Source of the DNA: Zelonia costaricensis
Lineage: Eukaryota > Euglenozoa > Kinetoplastea > Trypanosomatida > Trypanosomatidae
Direction of reading: 5' to 3'
DNA: 38,120 nt
Assembly: GCA_030849075.1 (NCBI GenBank)
Contig: JASAOO010003299.1
Coordinates: forward strand, 1-38,120
Positions 9,871-19,112 of this stretch are shown here, in pieces (position 1 is the stretch's first letter; each line of letters starts with the position of its first letter). The position numbers and the translations under genes are program-made. The notes beneath the pieces are model-generated. The model was given only the letters and a program-made list of their open reading frames with translations. It did no database searches and was not told the origin of the DNA.

Positions 9871-10766
9871 GAGGGAAGTCCAGGAGGAGAAATGCGGCGG
9901 CACGGAGACGGAGTGCGGCCCCCCCCCCCCCTTCGTTGCCTTCGCCCGGTCTGCTGGCCTGCGCCCACCGTGCCTCGCTGCATCTCCTTGTCGGCGGGGC
10001 ACCGGGTGCATGCGCGGCTGATGCGCGTATTCTATTTTCGGCCTTTAAGTAAGCCACCCCCTCACCTCCTTTACGACTAACGGGCCGCGTGCGTCGATGC
10101 GGGGCTTGCCACTCGGTCCCACCCCCCACTCTCCGCGTCAAGCGTCTTGCGCCACCCCGCGTACCCCCCTCCCCCTCCTCTCCTCGCCCACACCCAGTGT
10201 GCCTCTCCCTTCCGCCCCCGTGTACACGGGCGCGAGGGCACGAGCTGGGTGGCGGGGCCTCGACGCGTGTGTGTAGAGGAGGGAGGGGGGGAGAGGGGGG
10301 AGGGGGCTCGGCGAGTGGGCAGGCTGGGGGCACCCGCACGGCCACACACGGCCACACACGCCCCCATACACACACGCCCCCCCCCCCCAAACACACACAC
10401 GCGCCATCCACCCTACCAAAGCAGTCGGCACCGTTGACGTGGGCGGAGGAGAGGCGGCGCACAGTTGCGAGTCGCCGTGAACACACCACCTGCCGCATCA
10501 GCGCATCGAAGCCACATGCGCGCCCAGCCTCGAGCTCCTCTTCGTAGTACCAAAAACCTGGTGGGGGCTCCATGATGATCTCTGTAAAACAACCGCCCGC
10601 GTGCACACGCCCCTTCCGCCCCCTCCTCCTTCCCTTCCCCCCCCCCACACACACACGCACACTTCCATAAAGTGAACCTGGCATTGTCTTGTCGGCCCAG
10701 AAGGAGTGTCTACGAGTGCACCCAACCCACGCGCCCCCCCTTTCCGTGTCTCCCGACTGCCTTTTC
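9871..10766 (+). other. Intergenic spacer between TTC27-like and NAT10 genes
   Basis: It contains C runs (about 9919-9930, 10377-10388), CA-rich sequence (10320-10410), a purine-rich G block (about 10275-10310) and pyrimidine tracts (10610-10650, 10733-10766). A C-box-like ATGATGA occurs at about 10572 but no partner D box was found at a sensible distance. No gene recognised. Confidence 0.6.
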
Positions 10767-10768
10767 AG
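10733..10768 (+). promoter_or_regulatory. Predicted trans-splice acceptor of the NAT10 gene
   Basis: A C/T-rich tract ending in CTTTTCAG (AG at 10767-10768) lies 39 nt before the first in-frame ATG at 10808. It is one of the clearest acceptor contexts in the window. Confidence 0.6.
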
Positions 10769-10807
10769 CTCCACCTCCTTCTCCACCGCGGCGCGCAATC
10801 GGCGCCG

Positions 10808-13800
10808 ATGTCGGCTGCGGCCTCCGTCGCGAGCTCCACCGTGCGCGGTGGCGGCATGGTGAAGCGCAAGGTGGACGAGCGCGTCAAGACGCTCATCGAT
10901 GACGTGGCCCACCACCAGCACCGCGGCCTGGTTCTCCTCGTCGGGGACCGGGCAAAGGATCAGGTTGTCAACCTCCACCTCATGATCTCGCGCGCGAACC
11001 ACAACGCCAAGGTGAGTGTGCTGTGGTGCATGCGCGAGGAGCCCGACTTCGGCTCCACCGGCAAGAAGCAGCAGGAGAGGCGGGCGCGCCTCGAGGTGAA
11101 GGGCGGCCTGTCCACGGAGTCCTCCAAGGAGGCCTTTCAGACATTCCTGGCGCAGACCAACATCCGCTTCTGCAAATACAAGGAGACGCACAAGATCCTT
11201 GGTCAGACCTTCGGCATGGCCGTGCTGCAGGACTTCGAGGCCATCAACCCCAACACGCTGGCACGCACCATGGAGACCGTGAAGGGCGGCGGCCTCGTCG
11301 TCATCCTTTTTCGGGCCATGCGGTCGCTGCGGCAGCTGTACACGATCGCGATGGACGTCCACGCGCGGTACCGCACGGAGGCGCAGAAGGACGTCGTGCC
11401 CCGCTTCAACGAGCGCTTCCTGCTCTCCCTGACGGAGTGCGACACGGCGATGTGCGTGGACGACGACTTGAACGTGTTGCCCATCACGCAGAAGATGAAG
11501 GTGTACGGCAAGAACCGCAAGAGCGACGCCTACGACGCCGACCTTGCCGTGCAGGGCCGCCTGCAGCACGAGGTCGATCTCGCCAACGTGAAGGAGAAGC
11601 TGCAGCCGAGCCAGGACGTCGGCCCGCTCGTGCAGCTTTGCCAGACGATGGACCAGGCCAAGACGGTGCTGTCGCTCATGCAGACCGTCATGGAGAAGCG
11701 GCTCGACTCCACGTGTGTCGTGACGGCGGGGCGTGGTCGCGGCAAGTCCGCCGCGCTGGGCATGACCGTGGCCGGTGCGGTGGCGCAGGGCTACAGCAAC
11801 ATCATGTGCACCGCGCCGACCCCGGAGAACGTGCAGACGCTTTTTGAGTTTGCCATTCGCGGGCTCAAGGAGCTCGGCTACCGCGAGCGCACCGACTTCG
11901 AGGCGCTGCAGGGCGTGAGTGAGGAGTTCGCCAAGTGTGTCATTCGGCTGAACGTCTTTCGCGAGCACCGGCAGACGGTACAGTTTGTGTCAGCCACCGA
12001 CACGGCCAAGTTCGCCCAGGCGGAGGTCGTCGTGATCGACGAGGCCGCCGCGCTGCCACTGACGCTGGTCAAGAAGATCCTGGGCCCGTACCTGGTCATC
12101 CTCAGCTCCACCGTCTCCGGCTATGAGGGCACGGGCCGCAGTCTTTCCATGAAGCTCGTCGCGGACATGCGCCGCGGCAGCGCGAGTGGGGCGGCGGATG
12201 CGCGGCGGCTGAAGGAGCTGTCCATGGGCGACCCCATCCGCTACGGCCCCGGCGACCCGGTGGAGAAGTGGCTCAACAAGCTGCTCTGCCTCGACGCGAC
12301 GATGGAGAGTACGACGTTGACCACGTCGCCGCACCCCAGCACGTGCGAGCTGTTCTATGTCAACCGCGACGCGCTCTTCTCGTACCACCCCCTCGCCGAG
12401 GAGCTTCTCCAGCGCATCCAGTCACTGCTCGTTGCCGCGCACTACAAGAACCAGCCCAACGACCTGCAGCTCCTCTCCGACGCGCCGGGGCACCACGTCT
12501 TTGTGCTGTGCGCCGACAGCGTCGAGGGCTCTTCCGCGACGGCGCGCGCACCGCAGCAGCGCGTGCCGGACATCTTCTGCGTCATCCACGCGTGCGAGGA
12601 GGGCCAGGTGAGTGCGCAGAGCATCAAGAGTCACCTCAGCCACGGCCTGCGCCCGTCCGGCGACCTCATCCCGTACACGCTGTCGCAGTACTACCTCGAG
12701 GAGGGCTTCGCCAAGCTGGCCGGTCTCCGCATCGTCCGCATCGCCACAAACCCCGCGCTGCCACGCGCCGGCTACGGCTCCCGCGCCCTGTCGCTGCTGC
12801 AGCAGTACTACAGCGGCGCCATCTCCCTCACCGCCGCACCGCCCAAGTCGAAGAGGCCGGCGACGGGCGCCGGGGCCTCCGCGTCGAGCCGTCAGGTCGA
12901 CGCCAGCGCCGAGGACGGCGTCGATGACGACCCCACCGCAGCCGCGGCAGCGGCGACCGTGCTGGCGCCTCGGGCGCAGGTGGCGAACCTCCTGACCCCG
13001 CTGGTGGAGCGGCCGTACGAGCTGATCGACTACCTCGGCGTCAGCTTCGGGCTCACGACGGAGCTGCTGAACTTCTGGAAGAAGGCCGCCTACGTGCCGC
13101 TCTACGTGCGGCAGGCCGCGAACGAGCTGACCGGGGAGCACAGCTGCGTCATGGTGCGGCCCATGGGCTTCGACGTGCGCCTTCTGCAGCACGAGTTTCA
13201 GCACCGCCTGCTCGGCCTCCTCCCCATGCCGTTCCGCCACCTCCCCACGGAGCTGGCCCTGAGCCTCGTCAGCGACCTCGAGGCCCACGACCCGCACAAG
13301 CTCAGCGCCGCGACGGACGCGAGTGAGGCGGAGCAGCACGTGGTGCGCGTGGACGGCGTGGTGCAGGCGACGCACGACGACGTGACGGCCGTCTTCACGG
13401 CAGGAGATGTGCAGCGGCTGCGGCTCGTGTCGACGACCTTCATCGAGGGCGGCAACGTGCTGGACCTCGTGCCGGCGCTGGCGAAGCTGTACTTCGGCAA
13501 GCGTCTCCTCCGCAGCCCGGACGGCACCGACGGTGTCGTGCTCTCGCACGCGCAGGCAGCCGTGCTGCTCGCCGTCGGCTTGCAGTGCCTCACGATCGAC
13601 GACCTCGCGTCGCAGCCAGCCTTCTCGGGTGTGTCGCCGCAGCAGCTGCGCGCACTCTTCCTCAAGGCACTCTCCCGCCTCTCCGAGCATCTCGCGAACC
13701 TCCAGAAACTGGCCAAGAAGAAGTCGAAGGACGACGGCACGGCATCGACGGCAACAGCAGCAGCAGCAGCGGCAGCGGGCGCCAAGCGCGCTCGTGCGGC

Positions 13801-14056
13801 GGGCGACGCAGCCGGCAACGGCACCGCGCCCGCGGGCGAGGAAGAGGAGGATGCGGAGGAGGTGTACGACAGCGAGGGCAACCTGAAAGGCCTGAAGGTG
13901 GCGCGCAAGGTACGGACGCAGGTGTCGGTGGACGCGACGCTGCTGCGCGACACGTCGTCCTCCGTCTCCGGCAACGCGGCGGCACCGTCGAATGGCCGGG
14001 ACAGCCTGCAGGACGTCTTCTACCGCCCCAAGAAGAAGGGCTCGAAGCATCACTGA
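10808..14056 (+). CDS. RNA cytidine acetyltransferase (NAT10/Kre33 family)
   Basis: A 1082-residue protein close in length to human NAT10 (1025) and yeast Kre33 (1056). The family uses ATP and acetyl-CoA to make N4-acetylcytidine in 18S rRNA and some tRNAs, in the nucleolus. Family similarity starts at VKRKVDERVKTLIDD (residue 17). Next come the ATPase P-loop GRGRGKS (308-314) and the Walker B-like VVIDEAAALP (D411, E412). The GNAT acetyltransferase core carries the acetyl-CoA motif PRAGYGSRAL (about 651-660), followed by the characteristic DYLGVSFGLTTELLNFW. An Ala/Asp-rich insert lies at about 677-725. The C-terminus has an Ala/Glu-rich linker and a lysine-rich tail ending KKKGSKHH, fitting nucleolar targeting. 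The start at 10808 is the first ATG after the likely acceptor; the ATG at 10856 (M17) aligns with the human N-terminus and is a possible alternative. Confidence 0.96.
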   Translation: MSAAASVASSTVRGGGMVKRKVDERVKTLIDDVAHHQHRGLVLLVGDRAKDQVVNLHLMISRANHNAKVSVLWCMREEPDFGSTGKKQQERRARLEVKGGLSTESSKEAFQTFLAQTNIRFCKYKETHKILGQTFGMAVLQDFEAINPNTLARTMETVKGGGLVVILFRAMRSLRQLYTIAMDVHARYRTEAQKDVVPRFNERFLLSLTECDTAMCVDDDLNVLPITQKMKVYGKNRKSDAYDADLAVQGRLQHEVDLANVKEKLQPSQDVGPLVQLCQTMDQAKTVLSLMQTVMEKRLDSTCVVTAGRGRGKSAALGMTVAGAVAQGYSNIMCTAPTPENVQTLFEFAIRGLKELGYRERTDFEALQGVSEEFAKCVIRLNVFREHRQTVQFVSATDTAKFAQAEVVVIDEAAALPLTLVKKILGPYLVILSSTVSGYEGTGRSLSMKLVADMRRGSASGAADARRLKELSMGDPIRYGPGDPVEKWLNKLLCLDATMESTTLTTSPHPSTCELFYVNRDALFSYHPLAEELLQRIQSLLVAAHYKNQPNDLQLLSDAPGHHVFVLCADSVEGSSATARAPQQRVPDIFCVIHACEEGQVSAQSIKSHLSHGLRPSGDLIPYTLSQYYLEEGFAKLAGLRIVRIATNPALPRAGYGSRALSLLQQYYSGAISLTAAPPKSKRPATGAGASASSRQVDASAEDGVDDDPTAAAAAATVLAPRAQVANLLTPLVERPYELIDYLGVSFGLTTELLNFWKKAAYVPLYVRQAANELTGEHSCVMVRPMGFDVRLLQHEFQHRLLGLLPMPFRHLPTELALSLVSDLEAHDPHKLSAATDASEAEQHVVRVDGVVQATHDDVTAVFTAGDVQRLRLVSTTFIEGGNVLDLVPALAKLYFGKRLLRSPDGTDGVVLSHAQAAVLLAVGLQCLTIDDLASQPAFSGVSPQQLRALFLKALSRLSEHLANLQKLAKKKSKDDGTASTATAAAAAAAGAKRARAAGDAAGNGTAPAGEEEEDAEEVYDSEGNLKGLKVARKVRTQVSVDATLLRDTSSSVSGNAAAPSNGRDSLQDVFYRPKKKGSKHH
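13755..13769 (+). repeat. (CAG)5, read as a poly-Ala run
   Basis: A short trinucleotide run read in the GCA frame. It gives an alanine tract in the C-terminal linker of the NAT10 homologue. It is probably variable in length between strains. Confidence 0.8.
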
Positions 14057-15176
14057 AGCCATCGCCAGGCGTGAGGCAACGGTGAAGGCGAGGAGAAGCG
14101 GGGCGGGGCGGCGGCTCTTGAGGGGGGGGGGCGCCGCCATGTGAGGGGCTGTTGTCGCTGCTTTGACTCGATGTGCGTCGTGTGCGTACGGCCGCCGCCG
14201 CCGCCCCCCGCCCCCCCCCCTTTGGCGTGTCTCGCTTCGTGACGTGTGGGCTCGCCGTCTTCGTTGTTCTTCTTTTGTTTTTGTTCTTCTTCTGTTGGAC
14301 GTCTAAACGCCCTTGTCGAATAACTCGCACCGATCAGCGCGCACTGACAGACACACACACACAGACACAAACCCATGCAAACACGTTCACATGGGGTGTG
14401 AGGTTACCGCGAGTGCGCACCCATCACTGAGTAACACCTTCAAGAGGGTTAGGTGCGTGTGTGTGTGTGTCTGGTGTAAAGGAAGGAGGTGCTTGAAGAG
14501 AAGAAGGAGGTGCTAAGCCTGGCGCCCACGGTCTGGGTGCGCATAAGAAGGCAACACAGAAGAAGTACGTCAGAGGCACAGCGCGAGACTCTTCGTTGTG
14601 GCGTGTGCCTCGTGCGTGTGTCGCAGCAGGGATAGGGGGGAGGAGGGGCGGTCGTGTCGCTCCGCAGCGGCGCTTCCCTTCGTGCGGCGCCGCTGCACTT
14701 GCGTGCGCCTCTGAGGACTTCATGATCGCCAACGTCAGCCGCGGTGTTCCCGACAGGGGGGGGGATGCACCACGGCGCTGATGCGTGACAGATGCTCTTA
14801 CTTCCCGCGCGTGTGGTGCACGCGAAGCTGCCGAAGGCGCACACACCCGCGCGCTCTCGGCAATGGCGCACTGCGCGGGCTGACCACACCCGTCCACGCG
14901 TTCACGTCTCCACACTTCGTCCCGGCGTCCACCACCTCCGTTTATTGTCTTGCCCGCCCCTCATAATGCGCGTCCTTCTCGTGTGCCCGGCACAGCCCAT
15001 CCTCGCATTCAACAACGGTACAAACCCGTGACGCGCCACCACTCTCCGCCCCCCCCCCCCTTAACGCAGTCACACGCAGACACACGCCGGCATACACCAT
15101 CACGGCCCCGCAGTCCCTTCAACTTATCGTCTTCTGTGGTTCTCGCTTCTTCGTTTCGGGGTACTCCCACTTCGGA
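14057..15176 (+). other. Intergenic spacer between NAT10 and OSCP1-like genes
   Basis: It holds a T-rich stretch (about 14265-14300), CA and TG runs (14345-14370, 14456-14471), a purine-rich segment with a 12-bp direct repeat (14482-14514), G runs (14122-14130, 14756-14764), C runs (14207-14220, 15049-15060) and a pyrimidine tract at 15113-15165 before the next gene. Open frames here look non-coding. I could not recognise a SIDER retroposon or a snoRNA. Confidence 0.6.
14482..14514 (+). repeat. Direct repeat of GAAGGAGGTGCT, 21-nt period
   Basis: The same 12 bases occur at 14482-14493 and 14503-14514, in a purine-rich segment of the NAT10 3' flank. A mixed GA linker separates them. Function unknown; it could be a protein-binding site in the 3' UTR or a simple duplication. 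Confidence 0.8.
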
Positions 15177-15178
15177 AG
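15113..15178 (+). promoter_or_regulatory. Predicted trans-splice acceptor of the OSCP1-like gene
   Basis: A T/C-rich tract runs to about 15170 and is followed by AG at 15177-15178. That leaves a 41-nt 5' UTR before the ATG at 15220. Confidence 0.45.
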
Positions 15179-15219
15179 TCACGCACGCCCTCCCCTCCCC
15201 TCCCCACACAACGGCCGCA

Positions 15220-16635
15220 ATGAGCTGCCATGAGATGCCGTTCCTGATCCTCAACCTCGGGGTTGAGATGATCTTCGTGCTCAACTCGCGGCTCCGTGCG
15301 CAGGCGGTGGCGGCGGACAAGGCGACCGAGGTGCTCGCAGACGTCGGCACGAACCTCTTCGGCTCCGCTTTCATCGAGGAGCTCTTCACTCCCCAGCCGG
15401 TATACACCTCTGGCGCAGTGCTCCAGATCGTCACGGCGCTGTCCAGCAGCACGGTGATGCGGCTCAGCGAGAACTCCATGCGGAAGCTGTACGACCTCGT
15501 CTTCATGACGGTGAAGTACCAGGTCGTCACTCTGCGCCACCCGCTGGAGCTGCTGGAGCTGACGCTGAACCACCTCGAGGGCGTCCAGCAGGTCTTGCCA
15601 GCGCACGTGCTGCCGCTCGCCGCCGCTGCTGCCGACCGGGTGGCGCAGCTGGCGAAGCGGATGCACGTTGGCGACTGGGCCCACGTGCGGCGCACGGTGC
15701 TGACCTTCTTCGGTGGCCGCCACGTGCGCGTGTCCGTCTTTCTCGAGGCGAAGGTGCAGAAGGCGGAGAGCGGCGCCTTCGTGATCTCCAAGGACGTCTT
15801 TCTATCTCCCTCCCCCGCGTGCAAGCCGCCGGGCCTCGTCTACGTGGCGGGCGTCTCACAGCCGGGCACCTTCGCTCACCCCGATGCACAGCTCGCCTAC
15901 CCGCCTCATATCCCGCTCGGCGCGTGGCACCCGCAGCACGGTCAGCCCCGCATGACACGCAACGGCTATGACATGTACGCCGCTGCCGCTGCCGCCGGTG
16001 CTGCGGCTGCGGCTGCCGTGCCCTACGCCGGCACCTCTGCAAGGCCGGGGGCAGCGTCAGCCCCCGCAGGCGACGCGCTGTCGCGGCAGACGCGCGAGAT
16101 GCCGCGGCCGAGGGCCAGCGCCGTGGGGCTTGACGTGAACGATGGCAGTCCCTCGCTGACCCCAACGTCGTCGCTTCGCGTGCAGCCGCACGCCGCCACA
16201 GTGGACGGTTTTTCGTCGGCAGAGCGTCAGCACGCCTATGACGCGGAGGTGAGCTACCTCGCCCAGCTCATCGGCCCTGCCAACCGCGCAGGGGATGTGC
16301 ACCAGTTCGAGCTCGAGCTCTTCAGCGACGGCCCGAGTGACGTGACGCGCGGCTCGCCGGCCTCTGCGTCGGCCGCCACGCTCTCTCCGACGACGTCCGC
16401 GCCTGCCCTGCCGCCGCCGCCGGCCGCGCCCCCCGTCGCTGTGCCCGTGACGCGCATGTCTGCCTCGGCGGTGCAGGAGCAGAACAAGCGGCTGCTGGGT
16501 ATCCTGAACGACTTCGACAGCTCGCAGGCCCGCGGTGCGACTCTTCCTGGCACTGGCGCCGCAGCGGCTGCAGCGGCAGCACCCCCTGGCAGCAAAGGCA
16601 TGAGCGACTTGCTGGATATCATGGATGAGCTGTAG
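15220..16635 (+). CDS. OSCP1 (NOR1)-family protein
   Basis: A 471-residue protein. The N-terminal half matches OSCP1: PFLILNLGVEMIFVLNSRLR, FIEELFTPQPVY, and MRKLYDLVFMTVKYQVVTLR followed by LELTLNHLEGV. This conserved domain covers about residues 1-205. The remainder is low complexity: Pro- and Ala-rich, with an alanine run at about 253-267. A short conserved-looking helical end follows (EQNKRLLGILNDFD; last residues LLDIMDEL). Human OSCP1 has about 380 residues, so the extra length is mostly linker. OSCP1 was named for its effect on organic solute uptake and is also found in ciliated cells. A flagellum-related role in this flagellate is plausible but is my inference. There is no membrane segment, so it is not itself a transporter. 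Confidence 0.88.
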   Translation: MSCHEMPFLILNLGVEMIFVLNSRLRAQAVAADKATEVLADVGTNLFGSAFIEELFTPQPVYTSGAVLQIVTALSSSTVMRLSENSMRKLYDLVFMTVKYQVVTLRHPLELLELTLNHLEGVQQVLPAHVLPLAAAAADRVAQLAKRMHVGDWAHVRRTVLTFFGGRHVRVSVFLEAKVQKAESGAFVISKDVFLSPSPACKPPGLVYVAGVSQPGTFAHPDAQLAYPPHIPLGAWHPQHGQPRMTRNGYDMYAAAAAAGAAAAAAVPYAGTSARPGAASAPAGDALSRQTREMPRPRASAVGLDVNDGSPSLTPTSSLRVQPHAATVDGFSSAERQHAYDAEVSYLAQLIGPANRAGDVHQFELELFSDGPSDVTRGSPASASAATLSPTTSAPALPPPPAAPPVAVPVTRMSASAVQEQNKRLLGILNDFDSSQARGATLPGTGAAAAAAAAPPGSKGMSDLLDIMDEL

Positions 16636-16787
16636 CGACGCGTGGAGGTGGAGGGGGTAGCTGTGTGTGGGTGGAAAACCTGCGCTCAGCCAAGCAGACA
16701 CTCACCCCCTCCTTCCCCTCCCCTCCCCTCCCCCCAGCCCAACTCACACACGCAGAGCAATCAAGTGGGCAATGGTGGACCGAGGAA

Positions 16788-16799
16788 GGGGGGGGGGGG
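16788..16799 (+). repeat. G12 homopolymer
   Basis: Twelve G residues in a row in the 3' flank of the OSCP1-like gene. Such runs are prone to slippage, and sequencing error in length is possible. Confidence 0.85.
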
Positions 16800-17255
16800 C
16801 GGGGGCGCCGTCGCACGACGTCTCTCCCTCTCTAACTGGGCCGCGTTGGTGCAAGACGGCGTCTGCGTGCGGCCGTTGCGCGCCTTCATTTTCTGCGGTC
16901 TTCGGCTTGCTTTGAACGTGATCACTTGTTGTGTGTGCCTCCACGCCTCCACGCCACCTCCCCCACCTCCGACGCAGCGTCCATTGCCCGCCTCCGAGCT
17001 CCGCGACGGCTGCGCGCGCCCCCCTTCGCGTGCGCTGTTCTCCGTGCGCGCACTCACGCACGTGCTTCCATCACACGCGCACACGCGAGTGCGCATTCGG
17101 TGCGATCCGTCCCATTACTGCCACTTGCGCCTCCCCTTCGCCCTTCCCCACGGTGTCGGCCTCCCCCTCCTCTCTCTTCCCCGCTCCGGTCTTCTTCTCT
17201 CTCCAAGCAACAGCGGACACGCGCTACGTGCGTGCGCGCCTGAGCCATGGATCCC

Positions 17256-17271
17256 TTTTTTTTTTTTTTTT
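17256..17271 (+). repeat. T16 homopolymer
   Basis: Sixteen T residues in a row, the longest T run in a GC-rich window. It is in a spacer about 0.6 kb after the OSCP1-like stop and 0.9 kb before the next start. It may serve as a pyrimidine tract for RNA processing. Confidence 0.9.
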
Positions 17272-18173
17272 GCCTCTCTCTTGCACGCCGAAGTGCGTGG
17301 CGTGGGTGTGCTGTGCGCGGCTGACCTGTGCATGTGTGCATTTGTGTGCTTGTGTCTCTGTGCGTAGGTGGGTACCTCCGCGTGAGAGGATGTAGCTTAG
17401 ATTGAGCGCTGTCCAGCGCTTGGTGATACACGAGAAGTGCGAAGGGAAAGAGCGAACGACCGCCGCCTCGCCGTGGAAGTGTGCGTGTGGGAGGAGCCAA
17501 CCCGAGTCAGATGAGGAGGATTAGGGGAGCGGGTATGCTGGCGGGCCACGAGGCGCAGTTCTCCTTACTGGTCCGCGCCTAGCTCTCGTGGCCTCGCGTC
17601 AACCTCGCCCCCCCACTTGACAGCTGCCGGCATCGCTGCGCGTCCCCTGACGATGTGTGTGCGTGCGCGTGGCCGCAGCTCTTTCCGTTCCCCACATCAA
17701 CATGCACTCTCCCTCGCTTCGCTTCACGTTCCCCCTTTCTCTCCCGTCGTCTCCCACTCCGACCCTCTTCGTACTCGTGAGGCAGCCGCCGCTGAAGCAG
17801 CAGCACGTTCCACAGGAACACAGACCAGCAGCCATCGCAGTAGCGCTAGTAGTACTCGTAGTACCTTCACCTCACCCCCCCCGGTTGCGACCACCCCCCA
17901 ATCGCCACACAGACCCCCCTTGTCCTCCTTTGCCCTCCAATATAGTCATCTTGTAGCTGGTCCCTCCGCTGTTTTCGTAGTGTAGTGGTGCCCAGGCACC
18001 TTCTTGTGATTCAGGTAGTGCACGCGCAGCTTGAACTCGATCCCCTCCCCCCCCCGCTCAGCATCGAGCCCCTCATCCTTTCTCGTATTCGACTCCCTCT
18101 GCTCTCTGCGGGGGGCGACACAGGGCTGCCCTTCGATCCGGAGCGGGGGTCTCCTCCCGACGCGTGCACCGCG

Positions 18174-19112
18174 ATGCTGCGTCTTGTCTCCGCGTCTGGC
18201 ACCGCGGCAGCAGCCGCCGCGACCGCCCTCGCCACGGCGCACCGCCAGTACCGCATCATCCCGCACATGTACAACGAGATTGAGGAGCTGGCCGAGACGC
18301 AGAAGGTCGGCCGCTGGTCCATCTCCCACCGCAACTGCTTGCAGCAGCCCCTCAAGAAGGCGGAGATCATGTGCGACAAGCTCAACCTCCGTGAAGGGCG
18401 GCGCAGCGGCCTGCTGCCGGAGAAGTCCATTGCGCGGCGGCTGAGCCAGCAGTACGCCGTGGACGGCAAGCTGTACGAGAGCAAGTCCAAGACGAAGATC
18501 ATCAACCTCACTGTCATCAACTTCGACGGCCACCCGTTCCACTTTCGCACCTACCCGATGCCAGACGTCACGCTCAACACGCTGATCGACGGTAGCGGCA
18601 TGTGCCACGGCCACGCGACGCACTGGGGCAAGTGCAACAACCCTGACTGCGCCGACTGGAACCACGGCGACGGGTGCATGGTGAATGTCGACATTGAGAC
18701 CCTAGACCGCCTGCTGCCACCCAACCGCTGGGAGTACACGTCGCTGACGGCGTGGCGGGCCACGGATCGGCCGGACATCACCTTCAACACGCGCTTCAGC
18801 TGCCAGATCCCCGTGACGGAGGAGCTGGACGGGGCCGTGTTTGCGCTCAAGCAGCTCTGGACCCGCGCCTTGAGGGAGTCCGTGTCGGACTGGGGCCTCG
18901 TCGACGACCAGGCGACGATCCACGGGCACCGCAGCAAGCGGATCGAGCCGTGGGCGCCCATCATCGAGGAGCCCACCAAGGTGGACTTCCCTATCACGCT
19001 GGACATGCTGTGGGCCACGGGGTACCAGGACATCATGAAGGAGAAGTACTCGAACTTCCGCCGCAAGGATGGCTTCCACACGAAGCCAGAGTACTGGGCC
19101 GCCTACGTGTAG
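18174..19112 (+). CDS. Putative mitochondrial protein with ferredoxin-like Cys/His-rich segment
   Basis: A 312-residue protein. The N-terminus (MLRLVSASG, Ala-rich, no acidic residues for about 30 positions) looks like a mitochondrial presequence. Residues 108-170 resemble the start of a 2Fe-2S ferredoxin fold: a beta-strand INLTVINFDG, a second strand, TLNTLID, and then a Cys-bearing loop GSGMCHGHATHWGKCNNPDC. The cysteines are C144, C154, C159 and C168 (spacing x9, x4, x8), not the C-x5-C-x2-C spacing of true ferredoxins. Three His and a Trp lie between C144 and C154. The C-terminal half is Trp-rich and unrecognised. It may bind a metal or cluster with altered ligands, for example as a structural subunit of a respiratory complex such as the ferredoxin-like bridge subunit of some protist and plant complex I. 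That placement is speculation. The start is the first in-frame ATG, 50 nt after an AG at 18122-18123. Confidence 0.75.
   Translation: MLRLVSASGTAAAAAATALATAHRQYRIIPHMYNEIEELAETQKVGRWSISHRNCLQQPLKKAEIMCDKLNLREGRRSGLLPEKSIARRLSQQYAVDGKLYESKSKTKIINLTVINFDGHPFHFRTYPMPDVTLNTLIDGSGMCHGHATHWGKCNNPDCADWNHGDGCMVNVDIETLDRLLPPNRWEYTSLTAWRATDRPDITFNTRFSCQIPVTEELDGAVFALKQLWTRALRESVSDWGLVDDQATIHGHRSKRIEPWAPIIEEPTKVDFPITLDMLWATGYQDIMKEKYSNFRRKDGFHTKPEYWAAYV

Larger units (their letters stand above)
16636..18121 (+). other. Intergenic spacer between OSCP1-like and ferredoxin-like genes
   Basis: About 1.5 kb without a recognised gene. It contains C/T tracts (16707-16740, 17150-17210, 17725-17765), a G12 run (16788-16799), a T16 run (17256-17271), and a small perfect stem AGCGCT/AGCGCT with a 4-nt loop (17405-17420). 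A TAGTA-rich segment lies at about 17847-17870. Open frames on both strands look like noise, mostly Pro/Ser/Arg and Cys/Val from TG runs. Confidence 0.6.

Noticed and set aside
10572..10578. C-box-like ATGATGA
   Set aside because: No D box within the usual distance and no terminal stem.
9821..11968. Minus-strand open frame of 715 codons
   Set aside because: Antisense to NAT10 and the spacer. It has no recognisable motif and changes character between the two regions.
14057..15176. Possible SIDER-type retroposon in the spacers
   Set aside because: I looked for a recognisable signature here and in the other spacers but could not confirm one by eye. A consensus search would be needed.
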